Made by a program: the position numbers and the translations under genes. Of a stretch of 64,000 bases of DNA, positions 50,442-58,466 are shown piece by piece; the first letter of the stretch is position 1, and every line of letters starts with the position of its first letter. The DNA lies in contig LEKQ01000016.1 in assembly GCA_001443005.1 (NCBI GenBank), positions 74,788 through 138,787 of the forward strand, given 5' to 3'. The notes beneath the pieces were generated by a model that was not told where the DNA came from, did not search any database, and saw only the letters and a list, made by a program, of their open reading frames with translations. Source of the stretch: a bacterium GBS-1 (GTDB taxonomy: Bacteria; Synergistota; GBS-1).

Positions 50442-52100
50442 ATGAGATCATTTAAGTTAGCATTTCTCCTGGTTTGTTTAATCCTTATGTTAAGCGGCCT
50501 TCAAGATGCCTTTGGGGCTAATGCCTATATCCTTCTCTGGAACAGCGTTAAGGTTGACGTTAAGGGAAGCATTCTCTGGACCAATAGGAGTTTGATTAGG
50601 GTTGAAGAACCTTTAACCTTTCCCAAATATCTTTCTTGGAAGTACGATTCTGCTAAATCCGAGCTAACGATTGAGAAGCTTAGGATAAGAAGGACCGATG
50701 GCAGGGTGGAGCTCTTGGCTCTGGATGTTAAGGAGTATGGGGAGTTTGTGGAGAAGAGGGCTAACCTTGAGAACCTCAAGCCTGGGGACATAATCGATAT
50801 ATCCTTTAGCTTTAGGCGCGAATCTCCTCTTCCTCCTTATTTTTGGTGGTATTTCCCCAATTGCGGGGAGATGGATATAAAAAAACTTCATTTGGAGGTC
50901 ACCTCGCCGGGGGGTTTTGTCTCGAACGAGTCCCTTTCATCTGGTTTGTTAGAGAGAGAAGACATTTACGCTATAGATCCCTTCTCTCCACCTAAGGAGC
51001 CGATACTTTTAACCTCTCTACCTTCCTGGGATCGGGCTTATCCTCTATTTTCTATTCCTGAAGGTAATTTCCCTATAGCTGAACTTGAAAGGAGGCTTTC
51101 GAAGGTCCCCGGGAGCAGAGGGAAGGTTGAGCTCATCTGGAAGATATTATCAGAAAGGAAAAAGGTTCTTGAAGGATGGGCTTTCTCTGATCAGGGTTAT
51201 AGGTTTTCCCCTCTTAAGGAGATCTGGGAGAGGGATAAGGTGACTCCATCTGACTTTTCCTTTCTTGCCTATCATATGCTTAAGGGCATAGGTCTTTCTC
51301 CTGAGATGGTATGGGTATCTGAATGGCCCTTAAGTGAGAAGTATCCCGTCCCATCTCTTTTGAAATATCCTATCCTTAAAGTTGTTGTCGAGGATAAGAC
51401 CTACTGGTTGGATCCCTACGCGCTGGGGCTTCCCGCAGGCTATATCCATCCTAAGTTTCAGGGAGGTAAGGGGGTGATCTTTTACTCCAACGGAGCCAAA
51501 TTCGTGGATCTACCCGTGATGGGGGAGAACTTATCTTCGGAAAATATAGATCTCGTCATAGATCTCTATCCTAACGGTAGCTACGATTTCAGTGTGAATG
51601 CTATAGCGCGAGGTTGGTTGGTACCTCAGTTGGATAGGTTGCGCCAGTTTGAGGGGGTTAGCGATGTTAGCTTCGAGAACAAAGGGTATGCCTTAATCGG
51701 AAAGCTCAAGGGTAAGGGTAAAATAGTTATGGATGGCTTCGAAAGGAAATTGGTCATAACCCTTCCTCAAATAGGGTTTCCTTTAGATTTCCTATCTCTT
51801 TCTTTAAGGAGGAGTTATCCAATAAATCTCGGCTTCTTACGAAGCTTCGATCACCAGATAATTTTGAGGTATCCTAAGGAGTGGAAGGTTAAAGCTCTTC
51901 CGCTACCTCTATCGAGGGATGAGGGAGCGTTTTCCATTTCTGCAAGGTTCTCCTCAGGGATAAGAAATAGGTTAACCCTGAGCTATTCCTTTAAGCTAAA
52001 AAAGAGGGTTCTTTCCCCTGAGGAGTGGGCTTCCTTGATCAAAGTCTTAAGCACTCTTGAGGATTATATAAAGGGGCATATACTTTTTGAGGGAAAGTAG
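50442..52100 (+). CDS. Secreted DUF3857-like protein
   Basis: 552 aa with a Sec signal peptide (MRSFKLAFLLVCLILMLSGLQDAFG). The mature N-terminal half is a beta-rich domain like DUF3857 (VEEPLTFPKYLSWKYDSAKSELTIEKLRIRRTDGR; LKPGDIIDISFSFRRESPLPPYFWWYFP), and the middle (DRAYPLFSIPEGN...) lies where related proteins have a transglutaminase-like fold; I see no clear Cys-His-Asp triad. Probably periplasmic or outer-membrane-facing. Starts 4 nt after secA and so is co-transcribed; ends before a terminator. Function unknown. Confidence 0.65.
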   Translation: MRSFKLAFLLVCLILMLSGLQDAFGANAYILLWNSVKVDVKGSILWTNRSLIRVEEPLTFPKYLSWKYDSAKSELTIEKLRIRRTDGRVELLALDVKEYGEFVEKRANLENLKPGDIIDISFSFRRESPLPPYFWWYFPNCGEMDIKKLHLEVTSPGGFVSNESLSSGLLEREDIYAIDPFSPPKEPILLTSLPSWDRAYPLFSIPEGNFPIAELERRLSKVPGSRGKVELIWKILSERKKVLEGWAFSDQGYRFSPLKEIWERDKVTPSDFSFLAYHMLKGIGLSPEMVWVSEWPLSEKYPVPSLLKYPILKVVVEDKTYWLDPYALGLPAGYIHPKFQGGKGVIFYSNGAKFVDLPVMGENLSSENIDLVIDLYPNGSYDFSVNAIARGWLVPQLDRLRQFEGVSDVSFENKGYALIGKLKGKGKIVMDGFERKLVITLPQIGFPLDFLSLSLRRSYPINLGFLRSFDHQIILRYPKEWKVKALPLPLSRDEGAFSISARFSSGIRNRLTLSYSFKLKKRVLSPEEWASLIKVLSTLEDYIKGHILFEGK

Positions 52101-52129
52101 GGTTTATAGGTTACCTTCGCTTGAGATGA

Positions 52130-52169
52130 GGGTGTCTAAATACCGCCTGCTGGGATTAGACACCCTTTT
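52130..52169 (+). terminator. Rho-independent terminator after the secA unit
   Basis: Perfect 10-bp stem GGGTGTCTAA (52130-52139) with 52156-52165, followed by TTTT. The loop is 16 nt. Ends the hpf-serine-secA transcription unit. Confidence 0.75.
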
Positions 52170-52200
52170 AGTGGAAGGCGGAATATAAATATCCCAGCCG

Positions 52201-52231
52201 TCTAAACTGCATATATTGAGAGCAGTTTAGA
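52201..52231 (+). promoter_or_regulatory. Hairpin in the argS upstream region
   Basis: Perfect 10-bp arms TCTAAACTGC (52201-52210) and 52222-52231 with an 11-nt AT-rich loop, ending 15 nt before the argS ATG, directly before GAGGAAGCGAG. No T-run. It could shield the ribosome-binding site or stabilise the 5' end; no tRNA-like or T-box consensus is visible. Confidence 0.55.
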
Positions 52232-52246
52232 TGAGGAAGCGAGATT

Positions 52247-53929
52247 ATGGAAGAGCGGATAAAGGGGTTAATCCTTAATGCTTTAAAAGAGGCTATGCGC
52301 TCTTTGGCTGAGGAAGAGGGATGGAATCTATCTCTTTTACCTGAGCCAGAGCTTGAGAAGCCGAGGAATCCTGAGTTTGGAGACTGGGCTACCAATGTGG
52401 CTATGAGGTTAGCATCCATCTTTAGTGGAAACCCTCGCGCTATAGCTCAAAGGATAGTCGAGAAATTAGCCCTTCCAAAGGATGCCGTTAGAAGCTTTGA
52501 GATAGCTGGTCCAGGCTTCATAAACTTTCACTTTAACTTTGACCTATTTAAGGAGGTTGTGAGGGAAGCCTTAAGGAAGGATAAAGATTTCGGTAGGTTA
52601 AATATAGGTGAAGGGAAGAAAGTTCAGGTTGAGTTCGTTAGTGCTAATCCCACTGGTCCTTTGCATGTAGGGCATGGTAGGGGTGCTGCAGTTGGAGACT
52701 CTCTGGCTTCCATCTTGGAGTTCGGGGGTTATGAGGTTGAAAGGGAGTATTACATAAACGATGCGGGACTTCAGATGGATATTCTTGGGAGGTCTGTAAG
52801 GGCGAGGTACTTTGAGCTTTTCGGTAGGGGAGAGGAAGCTCCCTTCCCGGAGGATGGTTACAGAGGGGATTACATATACGACCTTGCGAGGGAGATAAAG
52901 GAAAGAGATGGGGATAAGTGGCTGGGAGTCCCTCTTGAGGAAAGCTTGCCTTACTTTAGGAGCTACGCTTGTGAGAGGATCTTAGAGGGTATAAAGAAGG
53001 ATCTTGAGGATTTTGGGGTTAGGTTTGATGTTTGGTTTAGTGAGCGCTCCCTTTATGAGAAGGGCGAGGTTCAAAGGACCATAGATTTTCTTAAAGCGAG
53101 GGGTTACGTTTATGAAAAGGACGGGGCTTTGTGGTTTAAGTCTTCCGCCTTTGGAGATGAAAAGGATAGGGTCGTGGTTAGGTCAAACGGCCTTCCCACC
53201 TATCTAGCTTCGGATATAGCTTATCACAAAAACAAGTATGAGCGTGGCTTCGACATAGTTATAGACATATGGGGAGCAGACCATCACGGATATATACCGA
53301 GAATGAAGGCAGCGGTTCAGGCTCTTGGGAAAAGTCCTGATTCCCTTCAAATCCTTCTCATACAGTTTGTTACGCTTTTGAGAGCTGGAAAGCCCATCTC
53401 CATGTCTACTAGAGCGGGAGAGTTCATAACCCTGGCTGAGGTAGTTAAAGAGGTTGGGAAGGATGCTGCAAGATATATGTTCTTGACCAGGAAGTGCGAC
53501 AGCCATTTGGAGTTTGACCTTGAGCTCGCTAAGAAGCAAACGGAGGAGAATCCGGTTTACTATGTTCAATATGCTCACGCGAGAATTTGCTCTCTATTTG
53601 AACAAGCTAAGGAGAGAGGGATTTCAATTCCTGATCTTAGGGAGGTTTCCCTTGATCCGTTGAAAGAGGTTGAGGAGATTGAGCTTCTTAAAGTCCTTTC
53701 AGAAGCTGAAGGTGAGCTCGCCATAGCGGTTAGAGAGTTCGCTCCCCACAGGATACCCTACTATTTGCACAGATTGGCAGGGGCTTTCCACTCCTTTTAC
53801 AATCGGCATCCTATCCTTACGGCTCCTGCTAATGTTAGGAACGCGAGGCTAGCCTTATCTAAAGCTGTAGGTATAGTTATAAGAAACTTCTTATCCCTTA
53901 TAGGTGTTTCTGCTCCTGAGAGGATGTGA
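52247..53929 (+). CDS. argS: Arginyl-tRNA synthetase
   Basis: Class I synthetase charging tRNA-Arg, 560 aa. N-terminal Add-1 domain, the HIGH-type motif in SANPTGPLHVGHGRGAAVGD, IWGADHHGYIPRM, KPISMSTRAGEFITL (the KMSKS equivalent is degenerate, MSTR, as in many ArgRS), and a C-terminal anticodon-binding domain (YYVQYAHARICSLF; PHRIPYYLHRLAGAFHSFYNR). Heavy use of AGG/AGA arginine codons in this genome makes it an important gene. The next gene starts 4 nt after its stop. Confidence 0.97.
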   Translation: MEERIKGLILNALKEAMRSLAEEEGWNLSLLPEPELEKPRNPEFGDWATNVAMRLASIFSGNPRAIAQRIVEKLALPKDAVRSFEIAGPGFINFHFNFDLFKEVVREALRKDKDFGRLNIGEGKKVQVEFVSANPTGPLHVGHGRGAAVGDSLASILEFGGYEVEREYYINDAGLQMDILGRSVRARYFELFGRGEEAPFPEDGYRGDYIYDLAREIKERDGDKWLGVPLEESLPYFRSYACERILEGIKKDLEDFGVRFDVWFSERSLYEKGEVQRTIDFLKARGYVYEKDGALWFKSSAFGDEKDRVVVRSNGLPTYLASDIAYHKNKYERGFDIVIDIWGADHHGYIPRMKAAVQALGKSPDSLQILLIQFVTLLRAGKPISMSTRAGEFITLAEVVKEVGKDAARYMFLTRKCDSHLEFDLELAKKQTEENPVYYVQYAHARICSLFEQAKERGISIPDLREVSLDPLKEVEEIELLKVLSEAEGELAIAVREFAPHRIPYYLHRLAGAFHSFYNRHPILTAPANVRNARLALSKAVGIVIRNFLSLIGVSAPERM

Positions 53930-53933
53930 GGCT

Positions 53934-54245
53934 TTGAGGTTAAAAAGATGGCTTTTGTCTGCCATCGTAATATTCATATTTTCCGTTACATCCATATCCG
54001 TGATAAGGGAGATCAGGAAGATAGTCTTGTTTAATGAGAGGGCTTCGCTTTTAAAACAGAAGATCGCTGAGATTGAAGCTGAAAACGAGGTTTTAAGGGA
54101 GAAGATTCGTCTTGCCAAGAGCGGCTTTCTTTTGGAGAAGATATTGAGGGAGGAGTTTAAGATGTCCAGGCCGGGAGAGGTAGTTATATACTTTAAAGAG
54201 GGAGGTAAAGAAAATGGAACTGAAGTTAGGGAAAAGAAGCGTTAA
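53934..54245 (+). CDS. FtsB/DivIC-like septum formation initiator
   Basis: 103-aa single-pass membrane protein: short basic N-terminus, one TM helix (LLSAIVIFIFSVTSISVI), then a leucine/glutamate-rich coiled coil (LFNERASLLKQKIAEIEAENEVLREKI) and a C-terminal REEFKMSRPGEVVIYF, the family's typical end. Part of the division complex with FtsL/FtsQ. Start is the TTG at 53934 after GTGAGG; the longer reading from 53904 overlaps argS by 26 nt. Overlaps larA-like gene by 32 nt. Confidence 0.85.
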   Translation: MRLKRWLLSAIVIFIFSVTSISVIREIRKIVLFNERASLLKQKIAEIEAENEVLREKIRLAKSGFLLEKILREEFKMSRPGEVVIYFKEGGKENGTEVREKKR

Positions 54246-55401
54246 CCTTCCATTAGATGGATATGAGACCCTTCTGCCTAACGAGCTTCCTCCCTTAGAT
54301 AATCTTGATGACAGGATAGAAGAGGCTTTAAGCTCGCTAGATGACCGCATTAAGGGGGTAAAGAGGGTTTCCATATTGGTTAGCGATATAACTAGGCCTG
54401 TTCCTACCAATCGCTTCTTTAGTAGGATCTGGAAGAGGTTGAAAGGGCTTGAGGCCTTTGCGGTTTTCGGTTTGGGAACCCACAGGGAGCAGAGTCCAGC
54501 GGAGGCAAGAGATCTTTTGGGCGGAGATTACCCCTATATCAACCATGATGTAAATAGGTGCCGTTTTATCGGCAGAACTAGCTATGGAACAGATGTTGAG
54601 GTTTTAGAGGATATTTTAGCTTCAGACCTCGTAATAGCTACTGGTAATGTAGAGTTTCATTATTTCGCTGGTTATACCGGTGGGGCTAAAGCTATCTTAC
54701 CTGGTGTTTGCTCTATTAAAACTATAGCCCAGAATCACGGTCTGATGTTGGACTCCTCTTCCGTACCAGGCTCCTTGAGTGGCGCTGTGCGAAGAGATAT
54801 AGACGAGGCTGGAGGATTTCTTAAGGATAAAACTTATCTCTTTAACGTGGTTTTGAATGCAAGAAAGGAAATAGTGGGGGTTTTCTCAGGCGATCTCTTC
54901 GAGGCTCATAGAGAGGCTGTTCGTCTCGTTGATAAGATGTATAAGGTTAAGGCTCACCCCGTTGACCTCGTTGTGGCTTCCTGTGGCGGTTTCCCCAAAG
55001 ATATAAATCTCTATCAGGCTCATAAGGCTCTGGAAAATGCAGCATTAGCGGTTAAAGAGGGCGGTGTAATCGTTCTTCTCGCTGAGTGTCTCGAGGGAGT
55101 GGGGCATGAGAAGATGGAAAAATGGCTTCTTTCAGCTCGAACCGTCGATGAACCGATAGAGAGGCTTAAGGAAGAAGGTTTTCAGCTTGGTCCCCATAAG
55201 GTGATGAGAATAGCTTCGATCAGGAAGAGGGCTCGTATCTTCCTGGTCTCTGGGTCTCTTCCCGAAGGTTTTGCCTCTACCTTCTTTGAGATATTTAGGG
55301 ATCCCAAGGAGGCCTTTGAAAGGGCCTTGTCAATCGTCGGTTCGAACGCTTCCGTATTAGTGATGCCTTATGCGGGGTCAACGCTTCCTGATACTCGTTG
55401 A
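54214..55401 (+). CDS. LarA-family (nickel-pincer) racemase-like protein
   Basis: 395 aa, family of lactate racemase LarA and other 2-hydroxy-acid racemases/epimerases. N-terminal domain: VSDITRPVP, GLGTHREQSPAEARDLLG (His, first catalytic area). Then NVEFHYFAGYTGGAKAILPGV with the histidine and the lysine that holds the nickel-pincer nucleotide, and QNHGLMLD with the second catalytic histidine. All key residues appear present. No larB, larC or larE maturation genes lie nearby. The gene is embedded between a divisome gene and topA by 32-nt overlaps at both ends. Confidence 0.88.
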   Translation: MELKLGKRSVNLPLDGYETLLPNELPPLDNLDDRIEEALSSLDDRIKGVKRVSILVSDITRPVPTNRFFSRIWKRLKGLEAFAVFGLGTHREQSPAEARDLLGGDYPYINHDVNRCRFIGRTSYGTDVEVLEDILASDLVIATGNVEFHYFAGYTGGAKAILPGVCSIKTIAQNHGLMLDSSSVPGSLSGAVRRDIDEAGGFLKDKTYLFNVVLNARKEIVGVFSGDLFEAHREAVRLVDKMYKVKAHPVDLVVASCGGFPKDINLYQAHKALENAALAVKEGGVIVLLAECLEGVGHEKMEKWLLSARTVDEPIERLKEEGFQLGPHKVMRIASIRKRARIFLVSGSLPEGFASTFFEIFRDPKEAFERALSIVGSNASVLVMPYAGSTLPDTR

Positions 55402-56956
55402 GTCTCCGACTAAAGCTAAGACCTTGAGGAAGTTTCTTGGGAAAGAATATGAGGTTAAGGCGACCTTGGGACACGTCAAGGACCTTCCGCTTAGAGGCTT
55501 AGGCGTTGATCTCGAAAGTTTTTCTCCTTCTTTAGTTTTCTTAAGAGGCAAGAGAAAGCTTCTTGAGAGGCTGGCTTCCTATAAGGGGAGCTTTTTCATA
55601 GCGACTGATCCTGATAGAGAAGGAGAGAGAATAGCTTTTGATATATGGGAATTTCTTAAGAGCAAAGGGGTATTGGCGAAAAGGGTAGAGTTCCATGAGA
55701 TTACACCAGCTGCTGTAAGGGAGGCTTTATCCTCTCCTGGTGAGATAAATTTAAAGCGGGTTAAAGCTGCTCTTACCCGCAGGGTTCTTGACAGGCTCTA
55801 TGGATATATCATTTCCCCCTTTTTATGGAAAGGTTTGAAGATTAAGGGGCTTTCTGCGGGGAGGGTTCAATCCTGTGCCTTAAAGATCATCGTCGATAGG
55901 GAGAGGGAAAGAGAGAAATTCGTTTCGGAAACGTGGTATGAGCTTAAGGTTGTGCTTAGCTTTAATGGTGCTAATCTTGAAGTTAAGCTTTGGAATCTTA
56001 AGGAGGACGTTCCTTTAAGGCTTTCTAAGGAGGAAGCTGACCGTTTAAAGAGAGAGCTTAAGGGGGCACTTAAGCTAGAATCTCTGGAATGTAAGGAAGT
56101 CTTGATACCTCCTCCACCACCCTTTAAGACCGCTACTCTTCTTGAGAAAGCTTCCTCCCTTTTGAGGCTTTCCTCGGAGAGGACTATGCGGGAGGCTCAG
56201 GAGCTCTTTGAAAGGGGTTATATCACTTATCATAGGACGGATTCTTGCTTCTTGAGCGAGAAGGCTATAAATATGGCTTTGTCTTTCATAAGAGGGAACT
56301 TCGGTGAGAGCTACGCAAGCCCGAGGAGGTATGAGAGGGAAGGGGCTCACGAGGCGATAAGGCCTACCGATGTAAACGTGAAAGGCATATCACCGCTTTA
56401 TGACCTAATATGGAGATATTTTGTTGCCTCTCAGATGGCGCCTGCTAAGGTTCTGAGGGAAAGGGCGATTTTCCTTTGGAAAGATAAGGTTTTCGTCTCT
56501 TGGGGTGAGAGAGTGGTCTTTGATGGCTGGACCTCTATTCTAAAGAGGGAGTTTAAAGGGGATCTTGGACCTCTTAAGGAAGGTGAGTTTTATAAGTTAA
56601 TTAAGGTTTCAGCTTTGATGAGGAAGAGCCATCCTCCTCCGAGGTATACTGAGGCTACGCTGATTAGGGAGCTTGAGAGAAAGGGTGTGGGAAGACCATC
56701 TACTTATGCTATGATAATCTCCAATCTGCTTAAGAGGAGATACGTAGTCAGAGAGAAGAGGTTCTTAGTGCCGACGGAGCTTGGCCTCAAGGTCTGTTCC
56801 TTTCTTGAGGATAAGTTGGGAGACGATCTCCTTTCTCCTGTTTTTACATCAGATATGGAGGCTTTCTTGGACAAGATAGAGTCCGATGGCGAAGAGAACT
56901 TTAGCTTTTTGAGGGAGTTTTACAACTTCTTGTTATCCAAGATCAGTTCCGCTTAG
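55370..56956 (+). CDS. topA: DNA topoisomerase I, short form without zinc-ribbon tail
   Basis: Type IA topoisomerase relaxing negative supercoils. TOPRIM: ILVESPTKAKTLRKFLG with the first glutamate and ATDPDREGERIAF with the acidic triad. Core: ARLxGY-like TRRVLDRLYGYIISPFLW, KGLSAGRVQSCALKII, the active-site tyrosine in GYITYHRTDS, LIRELERKGVGRPSTYA, and FTSDMEAFLDKIESDGEE. It stops there at 528 aa; the usual C-terminal four-cysteine zinc domains (total 700-800 aa) are missing. Starts inside the larA-like gene with no strong ribosome-binding site, so it probably depends on translational coupling. Confidence 0.94.
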   Translation: MRGQRFLILVESPTKAKTLRKFLGKEYEVKATLGHVKDLPLRGLGVDLESFSPSLVFLRGKRKLLERLASYKGSFFIATDPDREGERIAFDIWEFLKSKGVLAKRVEFHEITPAAVREALSSPGEINLKRVKAALTRRVLDRLYGYIISPFLWKGLKIKGLSAGRVQSCALKIIVDREREREKFVSETWYELKVVLSFNGANLEVKLWNLKEDVPLRLSKEEADRLKRELKGALKLESLECKEVLIPPPPPFKTATLLEKASSLLRLSSERTMREAQELFERGYITYHRTDSCFLSEKAINMALSFIRGNFGESYASPRRYEREGAHEAIRPTDVNVKGISPLYDLIWRYFVASQMAPAKVLRERAIFLWKDKVFVSWGERVVFDGWTSILKREFKGDLGPLKEGEFYKLIKVSALMRKSHPPPRYTEATLIRELERKGVGRPSTYAMIISNLLKRRYVVREKRFLVPTELGLKVCSFLEDKLGDDLLSPVFTSDMEAFLDKIESDGEENFSFLREFYNFLLSKISSA

Positions 56957-56968
56957 GAGGTGTCTAAC

Positions 56969-58171
56969 ATGATAGAGGGGTTGAAGCTTTTCACAGTTTT
57001 GATTACCCTTATTTTCTTGCTCTTTAAAAGGGTTAACATGGCATTAACCATGCTTATAGGCTTTTTGCTTTTGGGACTCTTGTTTAACGTGGGGGCATCT
57101 GGTTTTTGGAAGGCTTTTGTGATGACCGTGAGTGACCGAGGGGTATGGGAGGTTCTAACGGTTATAATCCTCGTTCTCTTCTTGAACGGTCTCCTCAAGG
57201 ATACGGGAACCTTACAGAGCATGGTTCATAAGCTTTCCGATATACTTGGTGATATGAGGTTGGTGATATTCTTTCCTCCTATGATCGTTGGTTTTCTCCC
57301 TATGCCTGCTGGTGCCCTATTTACTGCTTCTTTAACAGATGAGATTGGAGATAAGTTAAAGGCTAAGCCTTCCTTAAAACACTTTATAAACTACTGGTTC
57401 AGACATATCTGGGAGTATTCTCTACCGCTTTATCCTGCCGTAATGATCGAGGCATCCGCCCTTGGGGTTTCCTTGCTAACGGTAGTTTCGCATCAGTGGT
57501 ACTTTATCTTCTTAGCCCTTGCTTTAGGAGTTATCTTGAGCTGGTTCAAATTTGAAAAGCCTAAGGATATAAATGGATTTTCCTTTAGTCCTAAGAAGCT
57601 TTTAGAGTTGGTCTTGACGATGTGGACGATAGTTTTCGTTCTCGTAGGTTTTCTAGTGTTTAAGATAAATATCGTTATCCTTCTACTTGTAGCTATAGTT
57701 GGAGAGATATTGATAAAGAGGCTTTCCCTAAGTCAAGTAGCTAGCATCTTTAAGTCTTCAGTTGAATTAAATCTTCCGACAATGGTGTTTGTGATATTCT
57801 GCTTTCAGAGCATGCTCAAGGTGAGCAACGCTGTTTACGTGGTTCCCAATTTACTTAAAGCTGCTAACGTTCCCACTCTCTTTTCTCTCTTTTTCTTCCC
57901 TTTCTTGGTTTCCTTTATGACAGGGGTAAGCACGGCAGGGGTGGCCATAACCTTTCCTCTCTTAGTCCCTTTAATGGGAGACCCGGTGAACTTAAGCCTT
58001 GCTGCTTGGAGCTTCGTTAGCGGTTATAGTGGCCACCTCATCTCTCCCTTTCATCTCTGCTTCATAACTACTAAAGAGTATTATAAGGTCAGCTGGATCG
58101 AAGCTTATAAGGAAACCGCTCCATTGGTCTTTGCCGTGCTTATGACAGCCCTTCTTATAGCTCTTATATAG
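56969..58171 (+). CDS. DUF401-family membrane transporter
   Basis: 400-aa integral membrane protein, about 10-11 hydrophobic helices, of the DUF401 group (related to the ion transporter/citrate-carrier-like superfamily). Distinct blocks: FPPMIVGFLPMPAGALFTASLTDEIG, FINYWFRHIWEYSLPLYPAVM, FVSFMTGVSTAGVAITFPLL and GYSGHLISPFHLCFITTKEYYKV. ATG 56969 follows GGAGGTG; the GTG at 56960 is inside that site. Twelve nt after topA, so co-transcribed. Converges on rpmB, overlapping it by 8 nt. Substrate unknown. Confidence 0.82.
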   Translation: MIEGLKLFTVLITLIFLLFKRVNMALTMLIGFLLLGLLFNVGASGFWKAFVMTVSDRGVWEVLTVIILVLFLNGLLKDTGTLQSMVHKLSDILGDMRLVIFFPPMIVGFLPMPAGALFTASLTDEIGDKLKAKPSLKHFINYWFRHIWEYSLPLYPAVMIEASALGVSLLTVVSHQWYFIFLALALGVILSWFKFEKPKDINGFSFSPKKLLELVLTMWTIVFVLVGFLVFKINIVILLLVAIVGEILIKRLSLSQVASIFKSSVELNLPTMVFVIFCFQSMLKVSNAVYVVPNLLKAANVPTLFSLFFFPFLVSFMTGVSTAGVAITFPLLVPLMGDPVNLSLAAWSFVSGYSGHLISPFHLCFITTKEYYKVSWIEAYKETAPLVFAVLMTALLIALI

Positions 58172-58355
58172 CTCTTACCACCTTACCACTTTTAAGGCAA
58201 CGGGCGCATACCTTGATTTTTCGTGTTTCACCGTTGATGATAGCCTTGACCTCCTGTAGGTTTGGGAGCCATTTCCTCTTGGAGTGTTTGTTGGAGTGGC
58301 TCACCTTAAAGCCTGTGGTTGGACCTTTGCCGCATATCTCGCAGAACTTGGCCAT
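58164..58355 (-). CDS. rpmB: 50S ribosomal protein L28 (zinc-binding form)
   Basis: 63-aa ribosomal protein. MAKFCEICGKGPTTGFKVSHSNKHSKRKWLPNLQ is diagnostic. Cysteines C5-x2-C8 and C50-x2-C53 (VCARCLKSG) make a zinc ribbon, the C+ paralogue type. GGGAGGTGGG before the ATG. It is alone, divergent from the isocitrate-dehydrogenase-type gene, with a strong extended -10 promoter. Confidence 0.97.
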   Translation of the reverse strand: MAKFCEICGKGPTTGFKVSHSNKHSKRKWLPNLQEVKAIINGETRKIKVCARCLKSGKVVRAI

Positions 58356-58377
58356 GATCCCACCTCCCGAGGAGAAA

Positions 58378-58427
58378 ATTATATCATAAGGCTATTCAAA
58401 TAGAAAGGCTGAAAGTTATGATATAAT
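58378..58427. promoter_or_regulatory. Mirror-image divergent promoters (rpmB and 58467 gene)
   Basis: ATTATATCATAA (58378-58389) and its exact complement 58416-58427 form a 12-bp inverted repeat separated by 26 bp. Each arm is an extended -10 (TATGATATAAT) on opposite strands: one reads toward rpmB, the other toward the isocitrate-dehydrogenase gene. No -35 fits well. Confidence 0.7.
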
Positions 58428-58466
58428 CCTTGGAGGGGAAAAATTTAATTTCTGGGGGGTAAATAT

